Source: Candidatus Phosphitivorax anaerolimi (lineage in GTDB: Bacteria > Desulfobacterota > Desulfomonilia > UBA1062). From it: 64,000 bases of DNA. The notes under the pieces are model-generated. The model was not told the DNA's origin. It did no database searches and saw nothing but the letters and a program-made list of their open reading frames with translations. Below, piece by piece: positions 35,923 to 46,468 of the stretch (position 1 is its first letter; each line of letters begins with the position of its first letter). The translations under genes were made by a program, and so were the position numbers. Where the stretch lies: NCBI GenBank assembly GCA_001896555.1, contig MPOS01000036.1:1-64000 (forward strand). Direction: 5' to 3'.

Positions 35923-36513
35923 TCAGTTGTTGCTGGCTCCGTTGAACCCCACTCTTTGCATATAATACCAGGTCAGAAACGGGACAATCCGCTCGAACAG
36001 ACCCATATCGATATAGCTGATGTTCTCGACATGATTCTTTACCTCGGCCCCGGAGATATCGCCCGATATCATGCCGTCGCGCAGGCGGGTTATCCGGTGG
36101 AAGAGCCGGTCGCGCATGGAGGGGTCTTCGACATAAACGGACACGTAGCGGCTCATCTCGGCGAACAGGCTTTCCATGTCCATGAGGCCGGGTGTGCTGG
36201 TGTTCTCGGACTCCAGCTCGTCGATGAGTGATGAAAGAAATGACCGCGCGTCTTCAAGGGCCAGGCGGACCGTCTCTTCGATCACGATCTCCTCGAACTC
36301 CTCCAGAAAGGATGTGCAGAAGTCGATGGAGAGAAATTCTTTCGTGTAGGTATGATGCTCGCCGAGTATCTTGGAAAGAATGGAGTCGGCCCGCTCCTTC
36401 CATTCGAGTGCGGGTTCTCTTTCGAGAGGCTCCAGCAGCATTGCGCTCACCTCGTCGAGCAGGTCTTTGAGCAGGACGATGTACTTGGCGAGATACCGGT
36501 TCGTATTTTTCAT
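35923..36513 (-). CDS. Hypothetical helical acidic protein
   Basis: A 196-residue protein not recognised. It is almost entirely helical and acidic in prediction, with long amphipathic stretches ([49 protein letters not shown] split over two helices), and no signal peptide or Cys motifs. The start at MKNTNRYL is preferred; twelve residues earlier another Met exists. It ends 53 nt before purH and could be the first gene of that operon, but a separate promoter cannot be excluded. Divergent from the Nudix gene, 75 nt between starts. Confidence 0.65.
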   Translation of the reverse strand: MKNTNRYLAKYIVLLKDLLDEVSAMLLEPLEREPALEWKERADSILSKILGEHHTYTKEFLSIDFCTSFLEEFEEIVIEETVRLALEDARSFLSSLIDELESENTSTPGLMDMESLFAEMSRYVSVYVEDPSMRDRLFHRITRLRDGMISGDISGAEVKNHVENISYIDMGLFERIVPFLTWYYMQRVGFNGASNN

Positions 36514-36588
36514 GGCGCTATCATATACAGCGATTGAGTACAGGGTCAAGCCTGTTCATGCGCTGATCTCTGTGTTATATACATTTTC

Positions 36589-37302
36589 ATGCCTCATACA
36601 AATCTTGAAGATCTGATCAAAGACGAGAATGCATTGAAATTACACATCAAGAGCATTTTACAGAGCCGGCCCAGGAGACTCATCCCCAAGGATGATCTGC
36701 GTGAATCGGCCGTGCTCATCCCGCTTTCATTCGAGGGGGGCGAGCCCTCGGTGGTGGTGACCAAGCGATCCATGACCGTGGAGCATCACCAGGGGGAGAT
36801 CTCTTTCCCCGGAGGGCGGAGCGAGCCCGACGATCCCGATCTCGTCTCCACCGCCCTGCGCGAGGCAGAGGAGGAGATCGGGCTCAGCAGGGACGATGTT
36901 GAGGTTCTGGGGCTCCTGGACGACCACATCTCCATCCTCGGGTATCACATAACCCCGGTGGTCGGGGCCGTTCCCTGCCCGTACCGGTTTACCATCAATG
37001 CCGAGTCCGAGGTCCTGCTCCGCGTGTCGCTCGCCTCGGCGCTGAAGGACACGGTGTGGATGGCCGAGAAGACCACCTTCATGGGCCGCGAGGTCCACAT
37101 CTACTACCTGGAGATCGACGGAGGCATCCTCTGGGGGGCGAGCGCCAGGATATTCAAGCACTTCGTCGATCTCATCGCCGGGAGGACCATCGAGTTTGGG
37201 CCCGTCTCATCCAAGGCAAGGGGATGGGTTCGCGAGCTGCTCAGCCGTCAGACCGGCTGCGCCACAGGCATGCGAGAGATCACTCAAAACAACCGGCGTT
37301 GA
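36589..37302 (+). CDS. Nudix hydrolase, CoA pyrophosphatase type
   Basis: A 237-residue protein. The Nudix box GGRSEPDD...TALREAEEEIGL is complete (the R-E-x-x-E-E core is present). The preceding VVVTKRSMTVEHHQGEISFPGG matches the NuCoA motif that marks CoA diphosphatases (NudL type), which cleave coenzyme A or short acyl-CoAs to phosphopantetheine and 3',5'-ADP. Fits an anaerobe with much acyl-CoA metabolism. It is convergent with purC, ending 2 nt from its stop. Confidence 0.88.
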   Translation: MPHTNLEDLIKDENALKLHIKSILQSRPRRLIPKDDLRESAVLIPLSFEGGEPSVVVTKRSMTVEHHQGEISFPGGRSEPDDPDLVSTALREAEEEIGLSRDDVEVLGLLDDHISILGYHITPVVGAVPCPYRFTINAESEVLLRVSLASALKDTVWMAEKTTFMGREVHIYYLEIDGGILWGASARIFKHFVDLIAGRTIEFGPVSSKARGWVRELLSRQTGCATGMREITQNNRR

Positions 37303-37304
37303 GA

Positions 37305-38198
37305 TCAGAACGATAGCGATCTCCCGGTCAGGATCTCGTAGGCCGCCAGGTATTTCTGCGAGGTCTTGCGTATGATATCCTCGGGAAGATGAGGCCCGGG
37401 AGGTGTTTTCCCCCAGTCGAGCGTTTCGAGATAATCCCGGACGAACTGCTTGTCGAAGCTCGGCTGAGGGCCGCCAGGGGCATACCCGTCCCTGGGCCAG
37501 AACCGCGAAGAGTCGGGTGTGATTGCCTCGTCGATGAACACGAGCTCGCCGTCGATGAGGCCGAACTCGAACTTGGTGTCCGCGATGATGATCCCCCTGC
37601 TTAAGGCATACTCGGACGCCTCTGCGTAGATCGCCAGCGACACGTCACGCACCTTTTCCATGAGGGTATGCCCGATCATCTCCGATGCGCTCTTAAAGCT
37701 GATGTTTTCGTCGTGCCGGCCGGACTCTGCCTTGGTGGACGGGGTGAAAAGGGGCTCAGGGAGCTTCTCGCACTCTCTAAGCCCGCGGGGCAGAGCGATG
37801 CCCGAGACAGAGCCCGTGCTCAGGTATTCTTTCCATCCCGACCCCGAGATATATCCCCGCACAATGCATTCGATCGGAAGGGGCCTGGCCTTTTTCACCA
37901 GCACGGAGCGCCCCTTGAGCCGCGGGTCTCCCGTGAAGGGCTCCGGATACTTGTCTACGTGTGCACTCACCACGTGGTTGTCGATGATATGCGAGGTCTT
38001 GCGGAACCAGAACAGCGAAATCTGGTTCAGCACATGGCCCTTGCCCGGAATGGGGTCGGGCAGGACGACGTCGAAGGCGGAGAGCCTGTCGGTCGTCACG
38101 ATCAGGAGATGATCGCTATCCGCCTCGAATATCTCGCGAACCTTGCCGCTGCCGAGTTTCTTTGCTCCGGGGATCGTATAATCCGCCAGGGTCTCCAT
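37305..38198 (-). CDS. purC: Phosphoribosylaminoimidazole-succinocarboxamide synthase
   Basis: A 297-residue SAICAR synthetase of the long type. Recognisable motifs include [66 protein letters not shown], and [19 protein letters not shown]. It condenses CAIR with aspartate. It stands alone, divergent from thrC, and not in the purHDE operon. Confidence 0.96.
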   Translation of the reverse strand: METLADYTIPGAKKLGSGKVREIFEADSDHLLIVTTDRLSAFDVVLPDPIPGKGHVLNQISLFWFRKTSHIIDNHVVSAHVDKYPEPFTGDPRLKGRSVLVKKARPLPIECIVRGYISGSGWKEYLSTGSVSGIALPRGLRECEKLPEPLFTPSTKAESGRHDENISFKSASEMIGHTLMEKVRDVSLAIYAEASEYALSRGIIIADTKFEFGLIDGELVFIDEAITPDSSRFWPRDGYAPGGPQPSFDKQFVRDYLETLDWGKTPPGPHLPEDIIRKTSQKYLAAYEILTGRSLSF

Positions 38199-38251
38199 AG
38201 CCTCTCCTTGAGAGAAATAGGGAGTAACGATGCCAAAAAAGTATTGAAAAA

Positions 38252-38275
38252 GTCAATAGCCTAATATACATTGAC
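38252..38275. promoter_or_regulatory. Inverted repeat GTCAAT-N12-ATTGAC in the purC-thrC intergenic region
   Basis: Perfect arms of 6 bp with 12-nt spacing. The right arm overlaps a plus-strand TTGACA (38271-38276; its -10 AACGAT at 38294-38299 is poor), and the left arm gives TTGACT on the minus strand, so back-to-back -35 boxes may be involved in divergent transcription of purC and thrC. Confidence 0.35.
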
Positions 38276-38339
38276 AGCCTTTGATAAAGCGAAAACGATC
38301 TCTTGAAAAGCATGTTCAAGGGGCGGCAGCGAGAAGGAC

Positions 38340-39722
38340 ATGAACGATCCACACATGCCTGAGATACAGGGGAGTCTGGTCTATACGTGTATCGGGTGCG
38401 GAAGGCACTACGATATTTATGAGTTCGTCTATACCTGCCCGGAGTGCCGCTCGCTCCTGAAGATCGAGAACACCGAGTTCGACCGGCTGAAACGGGTTCC
38501 CCCTCAGCAGTGGCGGGAGATCTTCGATTCTCGCAGGAACACGAACCTGCCTGAGCTCTCCGGGGTCTTTCGCTTCCATGAGCTGATCCTTCCCATCCTC
38601 CCGAGCGGGGATGTCATTTATCTGGGAGAGGGACAGACCCCCATGGTGAGGGCAAATGCAGAGATGAGCGCATGGGTGGGGGCGCCCTTTCTGGTCAAGA
38701 ACGACGGGCTCAATCCCTCGGCGAGCTTCAAGGACCGCGGGATGGCATCCGCCATCAGCTTTCTGAACCATGTCATCCGGGTCAGGAACCTGGACAGCGT
38801 GCTCGGCATCTGCGCCTCCACCGGCGACACCTCCGCCGCCGCGGCGCTGTATCTGAGCTATCTGCCCAAGGACAAGGTGCAGGCGGTCGTTCTCCTTCCA
38901 CAGGGGAAGGTGACTCCCCAGCAGCTCTCGCAGCCCCTGGGATCGGGCGCGGTCGTGATCGAGATGCCCGGAGTGTTCGACGACTGCATGCGGGTGGTGG
39001 AGGAGCTTGCCCAGAACTATCACGTCTTTCTGCTGAACTCGAAGAATCCAGTGCGGATTCTCGGGCAGAAGTCGTATGCCTACGAAATCGCGCAGCAGCT
39101 CGACTGGGACACCGAGGATCTCACCGTAGTGGTTCCCATCGGCAATGCCGGGAACATCACCGCGGTCATGGAGGGGTTCATCGATCTGCGCGAGCTGGGG
39201 ATCATTCCTGCGCTGCCCACGATCCTCGGCGTTCAGAGCCATCATGCCGATCCGATCGCCCGCTGGCGCGCCACGGGCACCTACACCCCGCTCAAGGTCA
39301 GCCCCTCGGTAGCCCAGGCGGCCATGATCGGAGACCCGGTGTCGTTCCCCAAGGTCAAGAAGCTCGTGGAAGAACACTACGCAGACCGTTTCTACGTGGT
39401 GTCCGTGACCGAGACCGAGATCATGGAGGGCATGCTCAGGGCAAACCGCAACGGGCATGTGGTGTGCACCCAGGGAGGCGAGTCGGTGGCGGGCCTGAAG
39501 AAGGCACTCCGTGAAGGAGCGCTTTCCGCTTCCGGACGCTTTGTTTTGGATTCCACCTCGCACCAGCTCAAGTTCTCGGTCTTCCAGCAGATGTATTTTG
39601 AGGACTCGTTCGCTCCTGAGTACGGAATCCGCATCGATGACAGCCTGAAGAACAGGCCGGTCTCGCTTCGGGCCGACACCCTCGAGATCGCCCGGCACCT
39701 CGGGCTGAAGAAGAAGGGATGA
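38340..39722 (+). CDS. thrC: Threonine synthase
   Basis: A 460-residue PLP enzyme producing threonine from O-phosphohomoserine. An N-terminal zinc ribbon (CIGCG...CPEC) precedes the fold-type-II core. The PLP lysine is in NPSASFKDRG, the phosphate-binding glycines in CASTGDTSAAAA, and a further glycine loop in VPIGNAGNI. The length and the zinc-ribbon are those of the delta-proteobacterial/archaeal class. Starts 8 nt after GAGAAGGA. Confidence 0.93.
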   Translation: MNDPHMPEIQGSLVYTCIGCGRHYDIYEFVYTCPECRSLLKIENTEFDRLKRVPPQQWREIFDSRRNTNLPELSGVFRFHELILPILPSGDVIYLGEGQTPMVRANAEMSAWVGAPFLVKNDGLNPSASFKDRGMASAISFLNHVIRVRNLDSVLGICASTGDTSAAAALYLSYLPKDKVQAVVLLPQGKVTPQQLSQPLGSGAVVIEMPGVFDDCMRVVEELAQNYHVFLLNSKNPVRILGQKSYAYEIAQQLDWDTEDLTVVVPIGNAGNITAVMEGFIDLRELGIIPALPTILGVQSHHADPIARWRATGTYTPLKVSPSVAQAAMIGDPVSFPKVKKLVEEHYADRFYVVSVTETEIMEGMLRANRNGHVVCTQGGESVAGLKKALREGALSASGRFVLDSTSHQLKFSVFQQMYFEDSFAPEYGIRIDDSLKNRPVSLRADTLEIARHLGLKKKG

Positions 39723-39893
39723 GGGGTGCGCCGGGCATGAATCGATGCAGGGCTTCAGCGTTTACCGCGCTCACAGGCGATGTCTCAGGTGTGCCGCAAA
39801 CCGGCTCGCGTCATGCGGTTATGTACCGGAAAAAGATCTGCCTTCAATACAATTTCATTGGCTGCATAAAAAGATAACCAGGAGGAGCAATTC

Positions 39894-41056
39894 ATGGCGA
39901 ACAGGAACTTTTTGTTTTCATCCGAGTCTGTCACGGAGGGACATCCGGACAAGGTGGCGGACAATATCTCCGATGCCATTCTCGACGAGATCATCGCAAA
40001 CGACACCTGTGCCCATGTGGCGTGCGAGACCATGGTCACCACCGGGCTGGTGATCGTGGCCGGTGAGATAACCACATCCCATACCTTCGACGTCCAGCGG
40101 CTGGTGCGCCAGACCATCAAGGAGATCGGGTATACCGAGGGCATCATGGGGTTCAGCTGGAACACCTGCGGGGTCATGGTATCCCTTGACCGGCAGTCCC
40201 CCGACATTAATATGGGAGTGGAGGAATGCGACGACCACGAGCAGGGGGCGGGCGACCAGGGAATGATGTTCGGCTTTGCCTGCGACGAGACCGAGGTGCT
40301 CATGCCCGCGCCCATCTACTATGCGCAGAGGCTCACCAAGGCGCTCTCCGACGTCAGAAAGAATGGGATCCTCGAGTTTCTGAGGCCCGACGGAAAGTCG
40401 CAGGTCACGGTGCAGTATGAAAACGGTGCCCCTAAACGGGTGGATGCGGTGGTCATCGCGGCCCAGCACGATGAGGACGTGGACAACGCAACCATCAAGG
40501 AAGGGATCATGGAAGAGGTGATCAAGAAGCAGATCCCCGCGAATCTGCTCGACGAGCGGACCAAGTATTTTATCAACGCCACCGGCAGGTTCGTCCTCGG
40601 CGGCCCCCATGCCGACTGCGGACTCACGGGGCGCAAGATCATCGTTGACACCTACGGCGGGTTTGCAAGCCACGGCGGCGGCGCCTTCTCCGGCAAGGAC
40701 CCCTCCAAGGTAGACCGTTCCGCCGCCTACATGGCCCGTTACGTGGCCAAGAATGTGGTGGCGGCTGGGCTCGCGAAGCAGTGCACCGTCCAGCTTGCCT
40801 ATGCCATCGGCGTGGCCGAGCCGGTATCCGTGATGGTCGATACCCACGGCACGGGAACGATCGACGACGACAGGCTCTCCAGAATCGCCAGAGAGGTCTT
40901 CCCGCTGAAGCCCAAGAGCATCATAGCCAAGCTCGACCTCCTGCGGCCCATTTATAAGAAAACCGCCGCTTACGGTCACTTCGGCCGGACCGAACCCGAG
41001 TTCACCTGGGAAAAGACCGATATGGCGGACAAGCTCAAGGCAAAGGCAGGTGCGTG

Positions 41057-41057
<1 letters not shown>
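39894..41057 (+). CDS. metK: S-adenosylmethionine synthetase
   Basis: A 387-residue MAT enzyme forming S-adenosylmethionine from methionine and ATP. Motifs: [20 protein letters not shown] (ATP site), [25 protein letters not shown] and [19 protein letters not shown] good AGGAGG stands 7 nt upstream. The 171-nt leader has no recognisable SAM riboswitch. It overlaps ahcY (TGATG), so methyl-cycle enzymes are translationally coupled. Confidence 0.96.
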
Positions 41058-42502
<1,445 letters not shown>

Positions 42503-42533
42503 GCCCTTCCCGTCACCGGATAGAACAAAGGAA

Positions 42534-42563
42534 AACGGCCGGGTATGCCCGGCCGTTCTTTTT
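42534..42563 (+). terminator. Intrinsic terminator of metK-ahcY
   Basis: AACGGCCGGG pairs with CCCGGCCGTT across the 4-nt loop TATG, then CTTTTT. It lies 31 nt past the ahcY stop. A textbook rho-independent terminator. Confidence 0.95.
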
Positions 42564-42585
42564 CGAGAACCATGGGATCAATAAC

Positions 42586-42643
42586 CAGGGATCAGGTCTC
42601 AACATATGACACTCCCAGTATCATATGTTGGGACCTGACCCTG
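42586..42643. repeat. REP-like palindromic element
   Basis: An imperfect ~23-bp stem: CAGGTCTCAACATATGA (42593-42609) pairs with TCATATGTTGGGACCTG (42621-42637) with one mismatch or wobble; the stem continues outward as CAGGG.../...CCCTG with a 1-nt bulge. Loop is 11 nt. It lies between convergent ahcY and the hydrolase gene. The arms resemble the GGGTCAGGTCT... repetitive palindromes spread by REP-associated tyrosine transposases (RAYT) in Desulfobacterota genomes. No transposase is nearby. Confidence 0.6.
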
Positions 42644-42658
42644 ATCTGCGCTGCTGTA

Positions 42659-43495
42659 TCAGAGATGGGCGTCCAGCCAGGAGTGCAGATCCGAGAGCAC
42701 GACGGCGCGGTCGGCCGGGAGCTCGTTGTATACCTCGTGCTTGAGCCCCTGGTAGCATTTGATGGTCTTGTCCGCCGAGCCCAGGGCGTCGTAGAGTTCC
42801 CGCTGGCCGGAGAAGGACGTGTCCAGGGAGCCGTATTGGATGAGCACGGGAACCTTGATCATGCCCGCATGCGCCGCTCCGATGAGGACATAGGTATTCA
42901 TCTGTTCGGCGAGCCGGGGGGTGATCACGTTGAAGACCAATGGATCGTTCACATAGGCCTCTACCACGTTTGAGTCGCGGGATATGAATTCCGGAGGCAG
43001 GGGAGATTTCACATGGATCTTGGGCAGGAGCCTGGACAAGATCTTGGTGGCCAGCACCAGGACTTTCGAAATCTCCGGACCCGGCCCTGATCCGGTGCCC
43101 GAGAGCACGAGCCCTCTGAGTCCGTCCTGCGTCTGCTCCACGAAATTGAGCGCGATAAGGCTCCCCATGGAATGCCCGAGGATGAAGTACGGGGTCTCGG
43201 GAAACTTCCGCCTGATGACCTCGTCCCTGAGCTGCCGCTCGTCGTTTACATACTCCTGGAAGCTGTTCACATAGGCTCGCCTGCCCTCGCTCCTGCCGTG
43301 GCCCCGGTGGTCGTTCCCTGCAACGGCGTAACCCGCGGCCAGGAGCTCATCCACTACATTCCCGTAGCGGTTGATGTGCTCGGCATAGCCGTGGATCACC
43401 TGAATCACCGCCTTGGGCTTCCCGTCGGGAACCCAGACCTTCCAGTACAGGGAGAGCCCGTCGGGTGTCATGAGTTTTCCGTCTTCGGTGGACAT
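42659..43495 (-). CDS. Alpha/beta-hydrolase, lysophospholipase/monoacylglycerol lipase type
   Basis: A 278-residue serine hydrolase of the Hydrolase_4 (monoglyceride lipase) family. Oxyanion motif VIHGYAEHINRYG, catalytic Ser in LGHSMGS, likely Asp in YGSLDTSF and His in GLKHEVYNE. Such enzymes cleave monoacylglycerols or lysophospholipids. It is divergent from the acyl-CoA dehydrogenase gene, with a small palindrome near its own start, so the two may be co-regulated in lipid catabolism. Confidence 0.88.
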   Translation of the reverse strand: MSTEDGKLMTPDGLSLYWKVWVPDGKPKAVIQVIHGYAEHINRYGNVVDELLAAGYAVAGNDHRGHGRSEGRRAYVNSFQEYVNDERQLRDEVIRRKFPETPYFILGHSMGSLIALNFVEQTQDGLRGLVLSGTGSGPGPEISKVLVLATKILSRLLPKIHVKSPLPPEFISRDSNVVEAYVNDPLVFNVITPRLAEQMNTYVLIGAAHAGMIKVPVLIQYGSLDTSFSGQRELYDALGSADKTIKCYQGLKHEVYNELPADRAVVLSDLHSWLDAHL

Positions 43496-43515
43496 TGGAA
43501 ACCTCCTTATTCATC

Positions 43516-43535
43516 TTGAATTCACACGCATTCAA
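43516..43535. promoter_or_regulatory. Palindrome TTGAAT-N8-ATTCAA near the hydrolase start
   Basis: Perfect 6-bp arms 20-40 nt upstream of the hydrolase ATG (43495). The ATTCA half-sites resemble those in the operator at 43660-43675 upstream of the acyl-CoA dehydrogenase, so the same regulator might bind here. Confidence 0.35.
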
Positions 43536-43629
43536 GGATAATCTCATAATTTCAGATTCTATACAATGGCAAAAGCTTGAGTGATATCAGTCGAGAGCAT
43601 CTAAAGCCGTCAAGTTTCACTAAGTTTTG

Positions 43630-43658
43630 TTGACAGAGAGCATGTTTGTCGGTATAAG
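43630..43658 (+). promoter_or_regulatory. Sigma70 promoter of the acyl-CoA dehydrogenase gene
   Basis: TTGACA (43630-43635), 17 nt, TATAAG (43653-43658), 54 nt before the ATG. This is the best promoter seen in the window. Confidence 0.85.
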
Positions 43659-43659
43659 A

Positions 43660-43675
43660 ATGAATGCTCATTCAT
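43660..43675. promoter_or_regulatory. FadR/TetR-type operator ATGAATG-CT-CATTCAT
   Basis: Perfect 7-bp arms around a 2-nt centre, directly after the -10 box and thus over the likely transcription start, where a bound repressor would block RNA polymerase. The TGAATG...CATTCA halves are like those bound by TetR-family fatty-acid regulators such as Bacillus FadR. The regulator gene here is not identified. Confidence 0.7.
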
Positions 43676-43711
43676 ACCAGAGTGTAAAGACCATTATGTA
43701 AGGAGGGTATT

Positions 43712-45532
43712 ATGGCAAGTCAATGGGTAGACATGAGGGATATGAAATTCTTGATCCACGAAGTGTTCAAGATCGACGAACTTCTCGGAAAGCCCCCCTA
43801 TGAAGATCATGACGGCGACATGATAGACATGGTTCTCACCGAGGCCGAGAAGCTCACCGAAAACGAGATCGCTCCCACATATCCCGACGAGGTGAACCGG
43901 AAACCGGTTGAGGCGAGGTTCGAAAATGGCAAGGTGTATGCCCCCGAGTCATACAAGAGGCTCTGGCAGCTCTATGTTGAGGGAGGCTGGCTGGGAACCT
44001 CCGACCCGTACGATGTCGGCGGTCAGGGCCTGCCCCTTATCGTGAGTGCGGCTGCTGCGAACATGTTCCTCTCGGGCAACCAGGCGTTCCTTATGTACCC
44101 CGGTCTTACCCACGGTGCCGCACGCCTTATCTATGACTTCTTCCAGCACCCCTTGAGGGACATCACCCTGCAGAAGATGTTCGACGGCTCCTGGGCGGGC
44201 ACCATGTGCCTCACCGAGCCGGGCGCCGGTTCCGACGTGGGCGCGCTCAAGACCACGGCCAAGAGGAATCCCGACGGCACCTTCTCCATCACCGGCACCA
44301 AGTGCTTTATCTCCGCGGGCGACCATGACCTCACCGAGAACATCATCCACCCGGTGCTGGCAAGAATCGAGGGCGATCCGGCTGGGACCAAGGGCATCTC
44401 CATTTTCGTGGTCCCCAAGATCAGATACAACGAACAGGGCGAATTGCTCGAGCCCAACGATGTGACCACCGGCAACATCGAGAGCAAGATGGGCATTCAC
44501 GGCAATGCCACCTGTACGCTCAATTTCGGTGAGAACGGCAAGTGCATCGGCTACCTCATGGGCGAGGAGCGCGAAGGCATGAAGATCATGTTCCACATGA
44601 TGAACGAAGAGCGCCAGGGCGTGGGCATGATGGGCGTGGCCCTGTCCACGGCCGCCTATCTCCATGCGCTTTCCTATGCCAAGGAGCGCATGCAGGGCGT
44701 AAACATCATGAACATGAAAGACCCCAATGCTCCCCAGGTCCCGATCATTCAGCACCCGGACGTCAGAAGGATGCTGCTCAAGATGAAGTCCATGACCGAG
44801 GCTATCAGGGCTCTGGCTTTCTACTGCTACTACGCCATGGACAGAAGGGCCGCCGCAGCCGACGACGCAGAGAAGGACAAGTGGCAGGGCATGGTCGAGG
44901 TGCTCACCCCCATGGTGAAGTCCTACTGCACCGACATAGGCGACGACGTGACCAAGCTGGCCATCCAGACCTACGGCGGATATGGCTTCTGCAGGGAGTA
45001 TCCGGTCGAGCAGATGGCGCGTGACAACAAGATCAACACGATCTACGAGGGCACCAACGGCATCCAGGCCCTTGACCTCCTGGGCAGGAAGCTCGGCATG
45101 AAGAAGGGCTTGTACTTCATGAACCTCCTGGGCGAGACCCAGGCCGAGATCGGCAAGGCCAAGAACAGCGATAACTTCAAGGAAGAGGCGGCAATCGTGG
45201 AGAAGGCCCTGAACAAGTGCGCCGAGACGGCCATGACCTTCAGCTCGCTCATCCGCTCCAACCCCTTCATCCCGCTCATCGGTGCATACGACTTCCTGAA
45301 CTGCCTCTCCGAGGCGCTGTGCGGCTGGTTCCACATCTGGATGGCCAACGTGGCCACCGAGAAGCTCGCAGCCAACCCCGGCGAGAAGGACAAGGCGTTC
45401 TACACCGGCAAGATCGAGGGCGCGAAGTTCTACATCAATCGCATCACGGCACTCGTTCCGGCCAAGTGCGAGACCCTCGTGAAAGACGAGATCAGTGCGG
45501 TGAGAATCCCGGACGAGGCGTTCGCCGTCTAG
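43712..45532 (+). CDS. Acyl-CoA dehydrogenase, long subfamily
   Basis: A 606-residue flavoenzyme oxidising acyl-CoA to trans-2-enoyl-CoA, longer than the ~380-residue classic form because of an extra C-terminal helical domain; this type includes DmdC-like and other ~600-residue dehydrogenases. FAD/substrate motifs include MCLTEPGAGSDVG and ITGTKCFISAGDHD; the catalytic Glu is probably in IYEGTNGIQALDLLGRKL. Promoter and operator lie just upstream (43630-43675), with a strong AAGGAGGG. Substrate chain length is unknown. Confidence 0.93.
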   Translation: MASQWVDMRDMKFLIHEVFKIDELLGKPPYEDHDGDMIDMVLTEAEKLTENEIAPTYPDEVNRKPVEARFENGKVYAPESYKRLWQLYVEGGWLGTSDPYDVGGQGLPLIVSAAAANMFLSGNQAFLMYPGLTHGAARLIYDFFQHPLRDITLQKMFDGSWAGTMCLTEPGAGSDVGALKTTAKRNPDGTFSITGTKCFISAGDHDLTENIIHPVLARIEGDPAGTKGISIFVVPKIRYNEQGELLEPNDVTTGNIESKMGIHGNATCTLNFGENGKCIGYLMGEEREGMKIMFHMMNEERQGVGMMGVALSTAAYLHALSYAKERMQGVNIMNMKDPNAPQVPIIQHPDVRRMLLKMKSMTEAIRALAFYCYYAMDRRAAAADDAEKDKWQGMVEVLTPMVKSYCTDIGDDVTKLAIQTYGGYGFCREYPVEQMARDNKINTIYEGTNGIQALDLLGRKLGMKKGLYFMNLLGETQAEIGKAKNSDNFKEEAAIVEKALNKCAETAMTFSSLIRSNPFIPLIGAYDFLNCLSEALCGWFHIWMANVATEKLAANPGEKDKAFYTGKIEGAKFYINRITALVPAKCETLVKDEISAVRIPDEAFAV

Positions 45533-45552
45533 TCACCACCGTATCCGGAAAC

Positions 45553-45594
45553 AAAAAAGCGGAGAGGCTTTTAAAAGCCTCTCCGCTTTTTTTT
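45553..45594. terminator. Bidirectional intrinsic terminator
   Basis: A perfect palindrome AAAAAAGCGGAGAGGCTTTT / its complement (45553-45592), ending in T8 on the plus side and an A-run on the other. It serves the acyl-CoA dehydrogenase and probably the convergent flavoprotein gene. Confidence 0.93.
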
Positions 45595-45733
45595 ATTCAG
45601 CCATGGGAGAGAAAAGATAAGGGGCCGATATCCTCTTTCATGCAGCCGGCCGCAATGCACCGTGGGATGGTTTTCCTGCATGCCGGGATTGGCCGGCAGG
45701 GACTGCACGTTCTTTCAGAACGGACCGGCCTGC

Positions 45734-46207
45734 TTACTTTTCACCCCGATACACGCCGCCGTATTCCTCCGTGGTGAGGGGTTCTCCTTCCCTGTGGAGC
45801 TCTCCGGCCTTGATCCGGGAGATGAACAGGGTGTGGTCACCGGTGTCCAGGGTCCGCTCCACCTGGCAGTCCAGGTATCCCAGGGCGCTTTCGATCACCG
45901 GGTTGCCGAGGGGGGAAACGCTGAACTCGACCCCGTTGAATCTTTTTTTCCAGTCCGGGATCTTGAACTTTTTTATCGAACCCAGGGCATCCTGAGGCAG
46001 GACATTGATGGCGAACTTCCCTGCACTGAGTATCTGGGAGCGGGAGAGGCGGTTGTTCCTGACCGCCACGGTCACCAGGGGAGGTTCGTGGGAACACTGG
46101 GTGACCCATGAGGCGATCATGCCGTTGTACCCGCCGTCTGCGGTGATGGTGATAAGGTAGATACCGTAGTGGAATTTATCGAGAACATCCTGCCATGACT
46201 GTTCCAT
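45734..46207 (-). CDS. Flavin reductase-like FMN-binding protein
   Basis: A 157-residue split-barrel flavoprotein (flavin reductase-like domain). The family core GIYLITITADGGYNGMIASWVTQCSHEPPLVTV, followed by SAGKFAINVLPQD and the later ECQVERTLDTGDHTLFI-like strand (here YLDCQVERTLDTGD), is clear. Such proteins bind FMN and reduce flavin or act as electron carriers to rubredoxin-like partners (high-molecular-weight rubredoxin homologue). No rubredoxin domain is attached. Substrate not known. Confidence 0.87.
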   Translation of the reverse strand: MEQSWQDVLDKFHYGIYLITITADGGYNGMIASWVTQCSHEPPLVTVAVRNNRLSRSQILSAGKFAINVLPQDALGSIKKFKIPDWKKRFNGVEFSVSPLGNPVIESALGYLDCQVERTLDTGDHTLFISRIKAGELHREGEPLTTEEYGGVYRGEK

Positions 46208-46468
46208 GAGAGCCTCCTTGCCTTTTCATATAAGGACTTAGAAGGTGAAAAGAAAGGCCCATTACATAAACGGGCAGACAGGTTTGCTGTTCCGCCCACG
46301 GACCTTTTTCCAGGTGCACCTCTTAAGGGGCCTCCCCCGGTGAATCGAAAAAAGTGCAGATAAAAAATCAGTCTCCATACGCCATTGACGCGGGAGGCCC
46401 GGCAGCGGCCGAGGGCATGGTCCCTGACACCGAAGCCGGCGGACAACCCTGCCGAGGGGAATTGCCGG

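Noticed and set aside
38316-39698. 460-codon minus-strand frame opposite thrC
   Set aside because: It mirrors thrC almost exactly, has no ribosome-binding site and yields His/Arg/Gly-rich sequence typical of antisense frames in GC-rich genes.
39723-39893. Possible SAM or SAH riboswitch upstream of metK
   Set aside because: I looked for SAM-I, SAM-II, SAM/SAH and SAH consensus elements and found no convincing core; only short weak stems are present.
43949-45334. 461-codon minus-strand frame opposite the acyl-CoA dehydrogenase gene
   Set aside because: Antisense artefact of a long GC-rich gene; Val/His/Leu-rich sequence without motifs.
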